From the NCBI RefSeq assembly GCF_900108475.1, contig NZ_FNWO01000011.1, forward strand, positions 97,376 through 161,375: 64,000 bases of DNA, read 5' to 3'. Every line of letters begins with the position of its first letter. The stretch's first letter is position 1. The notes below the pieces were generated by a model. The model was not told the origin of the DNA. It made no database searches and was given only the letters and a program-made list of their open reading frames with translations. This DNA comes from Magnetospirillum fulvum (GTDB lineage: Bacteria > Pseudomonadota > Alphaproteobacteria > Rhodospirillales > Magnetospirillaceae). Shown here piece by piece: positions 28,943-37,076 of this stretch. A program made the position numbers and the translations under genes.

Positions 28943-30763
28943 ATGACCAGCCAAACCGTCACCGCCACGTTGGACGGTCGCCCCGTCACCGCCGAAGCGC
29001 AGGAAACCATTCTGGCCTGCGCCCGTCGCCACGGCGTGCCGATCCCGACCCTGTGCGAAATGAACGATATCGACCATGCCCCCGCCACCTGCCGGGTCTG
29101 CATGGTCGAAATCGATTCCCCCGGCCACGATTCGGCCCAATTGGTCGCCTCGTGCACCACTCCGGTGCAAGACGGCATGACGATCCGCACCCGCACCCGC
29201 CGGGTGCGCGAGGCGCAGCGGCTCCAGGTCGAGCTGCTGATGGCCGACCATAATCAGGATTGCGCCACCTGCGTTCGCCACGGCAATTGCGAGTTGCAGG
29301 ACATCGCCCAATCTGTCGGGCTGCACACCAACCGCTTTTTCGACCGGGCGCGGACGCTGGGGCGCGGAATCGACGATTCCTCGCCCGCGATGATCCGCGA
29401 CATGACCAAATGCATCCGCTGCCAGCGTTGCGTCACCATCTGCCGCGACGGTCAGACCGTCGATGCGCTGGTGGTCACCGGCACCGGAAGCGATTCGGCG
29501 ATCGGGCTGCATCACGGTCTCAGCCAGAAGGACTCAAGCTGCGTCACCTGCGGCCAGTGCGTGATGGTCTGCCCGACCGGGGCACTGGGCGAGCGCGACG
29601 AAACCGACCGGGTGCTCGACCTGCTGTTCGATCCCGAGATCGTCACCGTCTTCCAGTTCGCTCCGGCGGTGCGAGTCGGCTTTGGCGAGGAATTCGGCCT
29701 GCCGGCCGGAACCAATGTCGAAGGGCGGATCATCGGCGCGCTGCGCCGTCTGGGCGCCGACATCGTGCTCGACACCAACTTCGCCGCCGACGTGGTGGTG
29801 ATGGAGGAAAGCGCCGAATTGCTGCGCCGTCTGGGCGAGGCGCGGCGTCCGACCTTCACCTCGTGCTGTCCGGCCTGGATCAATTTCGCCGAACGGCACT
29901 ATCCCGACCTGCTGCCGCTGCTGTCCTCGACCAAATCGCCGCAGCAATGCCTGGGCAAGATCGCCAAGACCTATCTGCCCGAACGGATGGGGATCGACCC
30001 CGCCCGCATCCGGGTGGTCTCGATCATGCCCTGCACCGCCAAGAAGGACGAGCGGGTCCGGCCCCAACTGAGCGATAACGGAACAGCCGAGATCGACGTG
30101 GTGCTGACCACCCGCGAATTCGCCCGCCTGCTGAAGCGCCAAGGCATCGACCTGCGTCATCAGGAACCGTCGGTGTTCGACAACCCGTATATGAGTGCCT
30201 ATTCCGGCGCGGGGGCGATCTTTGGCACCACCGGCGGCGTGATGGAAGCGGCGGTGCGGACGATGTATCAGATCGCCAACGGCCGCGAACTGCCCCAGAT
30301 CGAACTGGCCCAGTTGCGCGGCTTCGACGGAGCCCGCGCCGCCACCATCGAGGTCGGCGGTACGATCGGCACGGTCAAGGTGGCGATGTGCCACGGCCTG
30401 CGCCCGACCCGCGAGTTGTGCGAGGCGGTGCGGGCGGGCACCGCCGATTTCGACTTCATCGAAATCATGGCCTGCCCCGGCGGCTGCGTCGATGGCGGCG
30501 GCAATCTGCGGTCGAAGAAGGCCTATCTGCCCTTTGCCTTGAAGCGGCGCGAGACCTTGTTCGCGATCGACCGCGCCACCTCTGTCCGCCAGTCCCACAA
30601 CAACCCGCAGGTCCAGGCGCTCTATCGCGACTTCCTGGAACGGCCTTATTCGGAAAAGGCCCACCACCTGCTGCACACCTACTACACCGACCGCTCGATC
30701 GAGATGTCGCTGACCGTCAAGCAGATCTGGGAAGACATCACCATGAGCACGATGGTGTATTAA
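28943..30763 (+). CDS. hydA: [FeFe]-hydrogenase catalytic subunit
   Basis: Catalyses H2 oxidation or proton reduction. The 606 residues comprise an N-terminal 2Fe-2S domain (CEMNDIDHAPATCRVC) and a NuoG-type His/Cys cluster (HNQDCATCVRHGNC). Two 4Fe-4S sites (CIRCQRC, CVTCGQCVMVCPTGAL), the H-cluster domain and the iron-hydrogenase small-subunit domain at the C-terminus follow. H-cluster motifs are L1 TSCCPAW (about residue 305), L2 IMPCTAKKDE and L3 EIMACPGGCVDGGGN; the proton-transfer Cys in L1 is present, so it should be active. No HydE, HydF or HydG maturase is in the window. Confidence 0.93.
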   Translation: MTSQTVTATLDGRPVTAEAQETILACARRHGVPIPTLCEMNDIDHAPATCRVCMVEIDSPGHDSAQLVASCTTPVQDGMTIRTRTRRVREAQRLQVELLMADHNQDCATCVRHGNCELQDIAQSVGLHTNRFFDRARTLGRGIDDSSPAMIRDMTKCIRCQRCVTICRDGQTVDALVVTGTGSDSAIGLHHGLSQKDSSCVTCGQCVMVCPTGALGERDETDRVLDLLFDPEIVTVFQFAPAVRVGFGEEFGLPAGTNVEGRIIGALRRLGADIVLDTNFAADVVVMEESAELLRRLGEARRPTFTSCCPAWINFAERHYPDLLPLLSSTKSPQQCLGKIAKTYLPERMGIDPARIRVVSIMPCTAKKDERVRPQLSDNGTAEIDVVLTTREFARLLKRQGIDLRHQEPSVFDNPYMSAYSGAGAIFGTTGGVMEAAVRTMYQIANGRELPQIELAQLRGFDGARAATIEVGGTIGTVKVAMCHGLRPTRELCEAVRAGTADFDFIEIMACPGGCVDGGGNLRSKKAYLPFALKRRETLFAIDRATSVRQSHNNPQVQALYRDFLERPYSEKAHHLLHTYYTDRSIEMSLTVKQIWEDITMSTMVY

Positions 30764-30769
30764 GCGGAA

Positions 30770-30801
30770 CAGGCCCTCTCCCGCCGGGGAGAGGGCCTGT
30801 G
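30770..30801. terminator. Shared terminator between hydA and the convergent COQ9 gene
   Basis: Perfect 12-bp stem CAGGCCCTCTCC/GGAGAGGGCCTG with a short loop in the 45-bp gap between two convergent genes. It has no strong T tract on either side, but position and symmetry fit a bidirectional transcription stop. Confidence 0.7.
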
Positions 30802-30808
30802 CTGTGCT

Positions 30809-31480
30809 CTATAAGCCTCCTGCGGCGCGGCGGTGCAAACGGTTGCGGTTCCACGGACTTTTGCGCTGGAACGAGGCCAGCCCCCGGCGAACCGCCGTTT
30901 CGACCCGGTGACGCAGCCGGGGCAGCTTGCCCATGTCGAGCAGACGGCGGCGCAGGAACGCCCAGGTTTCAATCGAATCCTCCGACGAATCGTCCAGCCA
31001 GAAGAACAGAGTGGCCGAATACAGCGCCGCCAGCGAGCCGCGCTTGGTCGCCCAGGTGAGATCGTGACTCTTGTCGCCGACCGCCCGCCACAGCGCATCC
31101 GACGTGCCCCACCCCAGCGTCGCCGCCAATGGCAGGTTCTGCGGCAACGCCAACAGCGCGACGCCGCGACGGATCGCCTCGCGATGGGCCGACCAGCGGT
31201 CCAGCCGCATCTTGACCGCGACAAACACCCGTTCATCCAGCTTGCCGCCGCGCGGCCCTTGCAGAGCGAAATCGTCGATCAGCATTTTGTCGGCCAGCGC
31301 GACGAAATGAGCCAGCGCGTCGCTCGCGCCGCCGGGGAACAGCCGCAACGCCTCGCGCGGGGGGTAATCGAGGTCGCGCGCCGCCTCGGACAACGCCACA
31401 TCGGACCATCCGTCGAAGGCAATATGAGGCAACGCCGCCAGCACCAGATCGTCGCGTTTCGCGCTCGGATCGATTTGCAT
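30809..31480 (-). CDS. COQ9-family ubiquinone biosynthesis protein
   Basis: A 223-residue COQ9-like protein: an N-terminal TetR-like helical part ([30 protein letters not shown]) and the COQ9 domain with [50 protein letters not shown], its most conserved stretch. Mitochondrial COQ9 binds lipid and delivers quinone intermediates to COQ7; alphaproteobacterial homologues are thought to act similarly. The internal ATG at MQIDPSAK was chosen because upstream residues are not family-like. Confidence 0.9.
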   Translation of the reverse strand: MQIDPSAKRDDLVLAALPHIAFDGWSDVALSEAARDLDYPPREALRLFPGGASDALAHFVALADKMLIDDFALQGPRGGKLDERVFVAVKMRLDRWSAHREAIRRGVALLALPQNLPLAATLGWGTSDALWRAVGDKSHDLTWATKRGSLAALYSATLFFWLDDSSEDSIETWAFLRRRLLDMGKLPRLRHRVETAVRRGLASFQRKSPWNRNRLHRRAAGGL

Positions 31481-31592
31481 ATCCCTAGCCCCTTCCCAAG
31501 CAACCGTCACTGTGATATCAAGCGCCTTCCCGGACGGCAGTTGTGCCGTGCGATGGGGTGGCTTTTCAAGCGTAGAGGAGCGGTGGCGAAAC

Positions 31593-31796
31593 GTGCAAGT
31601 ACTCGTTCGTGACAACAACGTCGATCAGGCCCTTAAGGCGCTCAAGAAGAAGATGCAGCGCGAAGGGGTTTTCCGTGAAATGAAGCTGCGTCGCAATTAC
31701 GAGAAGCCGTCCGAGCGCCGCGCCAGAGAAAAGGCCGAAGCCGTGCGTCGTGCTCGTAAGCTGGAACGCAAGCGTTTGGAACGCGAAGGTTTCTAA
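31593..31796 (+). CDS. rpsU: 30S ribosomal protein S21
   Basis: A 67-residue basic ribosomal protein ([20 protein letters not shown] at the start, then [24 protein letters not shown]). It starts with GTG, placed by family N-terminus; the frame stays open upstream but is not S21-like. It is divergent from the COQ9 gene. S21 takes part in initiation through the anti-Shine-Dalgarno region. Confidence 0.95.
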   Translation: MQVLVRDNNVDQALKALKKKMQREGVFREMKLRRNYEKPSERRAREKAEAVRRARKLERKRLEREGF

Positions 31797-31883
31797 ACGG
31801 CCCGACAGCGCGCGGTGTCGCCGGGTGGCGGTGCCGTTCGTCGCTGTATCGTGACCGTTTTGCCCCGCTATAGCTTCGCCACG

Positions 31884-32426
31884 GACGCCACTCCGACCCT
31901 AGCCGGAAATCCGGCATCTTAGGGATTCGGAGGGCGTCGGTGCGCCTTTCTGCCCAACGTCCCGGCTTTTGCCGCGGGCGATAAACGTGTGCGTACCGGT
32001 CCACCCGACCGCAGCATTAGTCTCCCGTGAAAAAGTCCCTCGCTGTCGCTCGGTGTACTTTTTCCCGTTGGATTAAAAGGGGAAAAATGGGCTAGGGGCG
32101 GCCCAGCGCCCATTTTCGTGTTGTCTGTTTCACCAGCCTCCGAAGCCGTGGGCGTCGCCCATCGGCCTCGGAGGGAACCAAATCCATCCCCGCGCGGAAA
32201 GCTTGATTGAGCACGGGGATTCTTTTTGAACCGGGGAAAAGTACACTGATACCAAATCCCAGTGAGTGAAACTCATGGGGATTTGGTTAGGCCCAAGGGG
32301 CCGCGCGCCTGATGGCGCGGAAGGCAAGGGACGCGGAGGCGTCCCGCCCGCCGTTTGAGGGCTTCGGTGATCGGTTCCGATCACCGAGACATGGTATGAG
32401 GCCAAAGGCCGAAGGACTTTTTCACG
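31884..32426. repeat. Hairpin-rich non-coding island with 13-bp inverted repeats around its larger part
   Basis: No convincing gene lies between rpsU and the TraT-like gene. Instead there is a chain of strong dyads: a long compound stem at 31884-31938 (GACGCC, CTCCGA, CCCTA and GCCGG each pairing), then 32029-32064, 32084-32116, 32137-32174, 32251-32287, 32301-32320, 32328-32345 and 32364-32387. An additional T-tailed stem at 32186-32227 looks like a terminator. CGTGAAAAAGTCC at 32026-32038 recurs as its exact reverse complement at 32414-32426, so about 400 bp may be a MITE-like or REP-like unit. Function unknown. Confidence 0.55.
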
Positions 32427-32433
32427 TCCGCAG

Positions 32434-32607
32434 CATTACAAAAATATCATCCGCCCGCCATGCTTTGGTAATCCCGGCATGGGCAAAGTAGGGGCGACTC
32501 GAACAGCCACTACCCACCGATCGATTGGCGAGAGTGAACTCCCCGCTTGATGGATCGGATCGTTAAAGTCAAAAGCCCCGCGCTCCACACCCTGGCGCGG
32601 GGCTTTA
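32434..32607 (+). ncRNA. Candidate structured small RNA, copy B of the four-copy family
   Basis: Starts with the shared 5' block (CATTACAAAAATATCATCC, closing in TGGTAATCC). The central hairpin GGCGAG-loop-CTCCCCGC is enclosed by CCGAT/ATCGG, and the end is a terminator stem AAAGCCCCGCGC/GCGCGGGGCTTT whose loop TCCACACCCTG is shared with copies C and D. It directly follows the hairpin island and faces the end of the TraT-like gene, for which the same stem may serve as terminator. Confidence 0.5.
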
Positions 32608-32615
32608 ACGTGTTT

Positions 32616-33365
32616 TCAGATCAGGCTGATCAGCGAGCGGATCTGGCGGTCGCGGATGTCGCCCGCGATCTCGGCCTGGGTAACGAAGCGGCCGCCGCCG
32701 TAATTGGCGATGGTGACGCGGTGGACCCGATGGAATGAGCCATAGCCGCTCTCTTCCCATTCCTCGATTCGCGGGCTGCCGTCGAAGGTGACGACCCGGC
32801 GCGGCTTGGCCGCGTTGCGGCGCACCGCGAAAATCGCCTCGGTGACGACGACATAGATGCTATCGACGGTGAAATAGCCGATCAGCGTCCCCAGCGACAC
32901 CCCGGCGGCCAGACCGATCCCCGCGCCCCCCGTCATCCCCCCCGGACCGTTATAGGCCCCGCCGGTTCCGGCTCCGGCGGCAGCCCCGGCCGTTGCCCCC
33001 AAAAAGCCGAACTGGGCGATCATGTCGCGATCGAATTGCTGGCTGCGCACGACGTTGAGGTCGATCTTCAGGCCGAAATCGGAGCCATCCGAGCGTTCGT
33101 AGCCCTTGTCCACATAGCCCTGAAGCAACCGCTCGCGGGTGGAGTCCATATCCCACGCCGGGTCGCCCGACATGTTGCGCAGCGACAGCTTCAGCCGGCG
33201 GTTGGGAAACATCGTCGGGTCGGTGAAAATCGACCCGTCCGAGCGCATCCCGTACATCCGGTCGGTTTTCGAATCGACCACCATGTCGCCCTGGTTGGGA
33301 CGCTGGCAGGCGGTCGTCAATGCCGCCATCCCGGCGGCCAGGAAGTGTCGCCGGTCAAAGCGCAT
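32616..33365 (-). CDS. TraT-like outer-membrane lipoprotein
   Basis: A 249-residue protein with a twin-arginine-looking signal (RFDRRHFLAAGMAALTTACQ) whose ALTTAC is a lipobox. The body follows the TraT (complement resistance/surface exclusion) plan: DGSIFTDPTMFPNRRLKLSLRNMSGD, then VDKGYERSDGSDFGLKIDLNVV. A Gly/Ala-rich hydrophobic stretch comes next (GFLGATAGAAAGAGTGGAYNG), then a C-terminal beta part. No plasmid transfer genes are nearby. It starts 2 bp after the stop of the protease gene, so the two form an operon. Confidence 0.75.
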   Translation of the reverse strand: MRFDRRHFLAAGMAALTTACQRPNQGDMVVDSKTDRMYGMRSDGSIFTDPTMFPNRRLKLSLRNMSGDPAWDMDSTRERLLQGYVDKGYERSDGSDFGLKIDLNVVRSQQFDRDMIAQFGFLGATAGAAAGAGTGGAYNGPGGMTGGAGIGLAAGVSLGTLIGYFTVDSIYVVVTEAIFAVRRNAAKPRRVVTFDGSPRIEEWEESGYGSFHRVHRVTIANYGGGRFVTQAEIAGDIRDRQIRSLISLI

Positions 33366-33367
33366 CG

Positions 33368-34906
33368 TCAGTCCCCCCTCATCGACTGGTCCAGGAAGCG
33401 TTTGGCTTCGGCATAATGGACGGCAAAATTCAGTCCGGGCAGCGGGGCCGCCCCATCGCCGCCCTTGACCCGCTGCATCATCATATAGGTGTTGACCCCC
33501 ACCACCTTGTCGCCCAGGAACAGCGGCCCGCCCGAATTGCCGGAATTGATGTCGGCGTCGGTCTGAACATACAAAATCTCGGCACCATCCTGGGCCGGAT
33601 TGGTGTTGGCCCTGGCCTTGCGAATCGCGCTGACCACGCCACGGGTGATCGAATAACGCTGCCCCTTGGGGTGGCCGATCGCATCGACGCTGTCGCCGGG
33701 TTTCAGCCCCTTGCCCTGAAAGAACGGCGCGACCCGGCCGCGGTCCTGGACCTTGACCAGGGCAAGGTCGAGCCGGACGTCCTTCGCGATCACCTGGCCA
33801 AAGGTTTCGCGGCGGTCATAGGTACGCAATTCGACGATCGGGCTGTTCTCGACCACATGCCAGTTGGTCATCACGATGTTGGGACGGACGAAAAAGCCGC
33901 TGCCCAACGCCTGGGGCGTATAGATCACGACGACGCTGTCGAAGCGGGGATCGTCGAGCGGGCGCTCGGCGTAGCGTTCGTCGTAGGCGCGGGCGGCGGC
34001 GCGGGTGCGGTCGCGCCCGATCTCGTCGAGCAGGGCCGAGACCGAGCCGAGCGGACGGACCGGGACGCTCGGGGCCAAGGCGTGGTCGAACACCTGGGAC
34101 AGCGTCACCAGCACCGGGGCGCGCTCCCAATCGCGGACCTGACGCTCGGTCGAGAAATCGCTGGCATAGGCTCCCTGATTAGGGTCAGAGGCGTCGATAT
34201 TGTAGGCGAAGGTAAAGCGCTCGGTCTCGACGACGTCGATCACCGAGGCGCGGACGGTGTTGGCAACCCGGTCGATCAGCCGGTAATTGACGGTCAGGGT
34301 CTTGACGCATTCGGCGTCGGCGACCTTGAACTGATAGGGACCGAACACCGGCTGTTCGAGATAGCGCGGCGTGGTGGCGACCTTGCGCTGCGCCTCGTCA
34401 TAACGCATCAGCAGCTTGGTATTGTCGGGGGCGCGTTCGACCCGGGTCGCGCTGACATCGAACTTCTTGACCGCGCGCAGATAGGCGGGATTGTCGATCC
34501 GATCGACCGAAACGATCTTGCGCGAGGTACGGTCCTGGACGTCGCGGACCTTGCGCGAGGATTTGGCCAGGGCGACGTCGAACACGATGACATAGCGACC
34601 GGTTTCGGCGACCGGACCGGTCAGGGCAAAGGCCAGATCGCGCGGCTGGGCGTCGAGCGGCAGGTCGAGTCCGACCGAAAAGGGAAAGTCGATATCGCCA
34701 TCGACCGCCAGCATCTGGCGCGAGGTGGCCTGGACCAGACTGATCCGGGCGAGGTCGGGGGCACTCTCGCCGGCGGCACGGGCGGCGGCGACCAAGGCGG
34801 GCAGATCGGGATCGGCAGCCACGGCCGGAGCCGCCGCGACCAGGATCGCCACCGCGACAAAAAGACGGCGGCACAGGCGGGCAAGGCGCGTGATCGGAGG
34901 GGTCAT
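33368..34906 (-). CDS. Secreted trypsin-like serine protease with a large N-terminal region
   Basis: A 512-residue protein with a signal peptide (LFVAVAILVAAAPAVAADP). Residues about 20-310 form a region I do not recognise. Residues 320-510 are a trypsin/HtrA-like fold with the full triad: His in VMTNWHVVEN, Asp in RLDLALVKV and Ser in DINSGNSGGPLFLG. The start at MTPPITRLARLC gives a normal signal peptide; an ATG 66 bp upstream does not. It is coupled to the downstream TraT-like lipoprotein gene and divergent from the aryl-polyene cluster. Confidence 0.85.
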   Translation of the reverse strand: MTPPITRLARLCRRLFVAVAILVAAAPAVAADPDLPALVAAARAAGESAPDLARISLVQATSRQMLAVDGDIDFPFSVGLDLPLDAQPRDLAFALTGPVAETGRYVIVFDVALAKSSRKVRDVQDRTSRKIVSVDRIDNPAYLRAVKKFDVSATRVERAPDNTKLLMRYDEAQRKVATTPRYLEQPVFGPYQFKVADAECVKTLTVNYRLIDRVANTVRASVIDVVETERFTFAYNIDASDPNQGAYASDFSTERQVRDWERAPVLVTLSQVFDHALAPSVPVRPLGSVSALLDEIGRDRTRAAARAYDERYAERPLDDPRFDSVVVIYTPQALGSGFFVRPNIVMTNWHVVENSPIVELRTYDRRETFGQVIAKDVRLDLALVKVQDRGRVAPFFQGKGLKPGDSVDAIGHPKGQRYSITRGVVSAIRKARANTNPAQDGAEILYVQTDADINSGNSGGPLFLGDKVVGVNTYMMMQRVKGGDGAAPLPGLNFAVHYAEAKRFLDQSMRGD

Positions 34907-35083
34907 CGTCCGCCGGTACGATCCATAGATTGCAGTCGCGGCCATCATAGGAAAGATCGGCTGTAGATGCAAACGGGGGGGACGGCCCCGTCACGACGCG
35001 GAGATTGCCCGCCGGGCCGGATGATGGCTTAGTGTCGATGACGACAACCGACAGGCGTGACCGGGAGCGGAGGGAACGAAATC

Positions 35084-35809
35084 ATGGCGGTCGCAGCGCG
35101 GACCGAATCGCACGCGCCGGGCTTCCGGCTCGAAGCCTGGGCGGGCTGGCTGCCCGGACGAGACCGTCTTGCCAGCGGCGGCACGGTCGCGGCCGGTGCC
35201 GACCTGCCGTCATCGCTGCGCCGCCGGGTCACGCCGATCGGGCGCCAGGCGCTGGACGCGGCATGGTATCTGCTGGCCGGGACACATGGCACGACACCGA
35301 AAATCGTCCTGTCGTCCCGCCATGGTGAATATTCCCGCACCTTCGGCCTGCTGTCCTCGCTGGCCGCAAGCGGCGAGGTCTCTCCGGCGGGGTTCAGCCT
35401 GTCGGTCCATCATGCCCTGGCCGGATTGCTGTCGATCGCCGCCGACAATCGGGCCGGGCATACCGCCGTCGCGGCGGGAGGCGAATCGTTCGGCTATGGC
35501 TGTCTCGAAGCCGCGACCAGTCTGGCCGAAGGGATCGACCGGGTGCTGCTGCTCCATTTCGACGAGGCGCTGCCCGAGTCCTATGCCGAGATCGGCGGCG
35601 GGGCCGAGGACTCGCTGGCGCTGGCCCTGCTGCTGGCCCCGAACCGAGACGACGGGGTGGGCGAGCGGATCGCGCTTGGCCTCGCGCCGTCCGACCCGCC
35701 CGGCACCGACTCCCTGGCCCATTGCGTCGCCACCCTGCTGGAGGGCGGGGGCAGTGAAACCCGTGCCGCTGGCGAGCGGCTGACCTGGACGTGGCAGCAT
35801 GTGGCATAA
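35084..35809 (+). CDS. apeC: APE ketosynthase chain-length factor
   Basis: A 241-residue beta-ketoacyl-synthase-like protein of the chain-length-factor type. Where a ketosynthase has its active Cys, this reads AVAAGGESFGYGCLEAATSL, so it cannot condense by itself. In characterised aryl-polyene systems such a subunit pairs with the KS ApeO. It is the first gene of a 15-gene, tightly overlapping operon and has a GGAGGG site 11 bp before its ATG. No ammonia-lyase or methyltransferase precedes it. Confidence 0.85.
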   Translation: MAVAARTESHAPGFRLEAWAGWLPGRDRLASGGTVAAGADLPSSLRRRVTPIGRQALDAAWYLLAGTHGTTPKIVLSSRHGEYSRTFGLLSSLAASGEVSPAGFSLSVHHALAGLLSIAADNRAGHTAVAAGGESFGYGCLEAATSLAEGIDRVLLLHFDEALPESYAEIGGGAEDSLALALLLAPNRDDGVGERIALGLAPSDPPGTDSLAHCVATLLEGGGSETRAAGERLTWTWQHVA

Positions 35810-36635
35810 ACCCGAACGGATCTGGCGGGCGTTCGGCACCGGCCTGTTCCTGGCGGTGATCGGGCTCGGCGGCAGCCTGCTGGCGCTGACGGTGTTTCCG
35901 GCGATTGCCCTGGTCACCCGCGACCGCGACCGGCGGCAAAAGCGGATTCAGGCGGTGCTGCACCGCAGCCTGCGGCTTTATTGCCGGGCGATCCACGCCT
36001 TCAAGGTCGCCGACGTCGAGATGAAGGACACCGAGCGGCTGAAATCGCTGACAGGGGTGATGCTGATCGCCAACCATCCGTCGCTGCTGGACGTGGTGAT
36101 GATCATGGCGGCGATCCCCAATGTCCAATGCATCGTCAAAGGCGGGCTGTGGCGCAATCCGTTCTTCCGCCTGACCGTCGAGGGCGCAGGCTATATCCGC
36201 AACGACCAGGATCCCGAAACGCTGCTGCGGACCTGTATCGACACCTTGAAAGCGGGGAACAACCTGATCGTCTTTCCCGAGGGCACCCGGACCGTGCCCG
36301 GACGCCCGATTGTCCTCCGCAGAGGTTTTGCAAATATAGCGATACTTGGCGAGGCCGACCTACAATTGATCAGAATAGAGTGTACTCCACCAATCCTTCA
36401 TAAGGGAAATCCCTGGTGGAAAGTCCCCGCCACTCGCACCCGGTTCAAAATGGAAGTGGGGGATCGGCTAGACATCCACAACTTCCTGGGTTATCGCTAC
36501 CGCTCGCTTTCGGCGCGCAAGCTGGTCGAATTCATTGAAGAGTACTATACGGAATCGCATAGTCATGGATGCATTGGAACTGGAGCTGAAGCGGCTGATC
36601 GTTTCGTCTCTCAACCTAGAGGATGTGTCTCCTGA
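35799..36635 (+). CDS. apeD: APE-cluster lysophospholipid-type acyltransferase
   Basis: A 278-residue membrane-associated acyltransferase of the PlsC family. An N-terminal hydrophobic helix is followed by the HX4D motif (IANHPSLLDVVM), the GGLWRNPFF region and FPEGTRTVPG. It probably attaches the polyene or a fatty acid to the lipid head. The last 100 codons are unusual: about 36318-36640 has ATA, AGA and TGT codons and lower GC than anything around. The C-terminus (HSHGCIGTGAEAADRFVSQPRGCVS) also runs 71 bp into the next gene, suggesting an altered 3' end. Confidence 0.88.
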   Translation: MWHKPERIWRAFGTGLFLAVIGLGGSLLALTVFPAIALVTRDRDRRQKRIQAVLHRSLRLYCRAIHAFKVADVEMKDTERLKSLTGVMLIANHPSLLDVVMIMAAIPNVQCIVKGGLWRNPFFRLTVEGAGYIRNDQDPETLLRTCIDTLKAGNNLIVFPEGTRTVPGRPIVLRRGFANIAILGEADLQLIRIECTPPILHKGNPWWKVPATRTRFKMEVGDRLDIHNFLGYRYRSLSARKLVEFIEEYYTESHSHGCIGTGAEAADRFVSQPRGCVS

Positions 36636-36834
36636 GGAGATCGTCTCCGACGAGCCTTTGTTCGGCGACGGGGGACTGGGCCTCGATTCGATCGACGCGC
36701 TGGAGCTGGGCGTAGCCCTCCGCAAGACCTATGGCATCCGGATCGAGACCGTCTCGGACGAGGTCCGGCGCCACTTCGCCAGCGTCGCCGCGCTGGCCGC
36801 TTTCATCACCGAGCAAAAGGAAGCCCGTTCGTGA
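36565..36834 (+). CDS. apeE: APE acyl carrier protein 1
   Basis: An 89-residue acyl carrier protein. The phosphopantetheine attachment Ser lies in GLGLDSIDALELGVALRK. The N-terminus MDALELELKRLIV fits the first ACP helix, so this ATG is the likely start, even though it lies 71 bp inside the acyltransferase gene. It ends with the GTGA overlap that starts the second ACP. It carries the growing polyene chain for the type II PKS. Confidence 0.9.
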   Translation: MDALELELKRLIVSSLNLEDVSPEEIVSDEPLFGDGGLGLDSIDALELGVALRKTYGIRIETVSDEVRRHFASVAALAAFITEQKEARS

Positions 36835-37076
36835 CCCGCGAGGAGATTTTTACCACTCTGTCCGGCTATCTCGTCGAAATGTTCGAGGTTGCCCCCGACA
36901 GCATCACCCTTGAATCCAGGCTGTTCGAGGAACTCGACCTCGACAGCATCGACGCCGTCGATCTGGTCGTCCGCCTCCAGGACCTGACCGGCAAGAAAAT
37001 CAAACCCGAGCAGTTCAAGACGGTCCGCACTGTTGCCGACGTGGTCGACCGCGTCCATGACCTCCTCGCCGAATAG
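36831..37076 (+). CDS. apeF: APE acyl carrier protein 2
   Basis: An 81-residue acyl carrier protein with attachment motif ELDLDSIDAVDLVVRLQ. It starts with GTG whose TGA overlap ends the preceding ACP. The two ACPs differ enough (acidic helix II, different termini) to have separate roles, for example starter versus extender loading, as in other APE systems. Confidence 0.92.
   Translation: MTREEIFTTLSGYLVEMFEVAPDSITLESRLFEELDLDSIDAVDLVVRLQDLTGKKIKPEQFKTVRTVADVVDRVHDLLAE

Noticed and set aside
26803..29196. 797-codon minus-strand open frame opposite the hydrogenase genes
   Set aside because: Shadow of two multi-cluster redox proteins whose Cys motifs prove the + strand frame.
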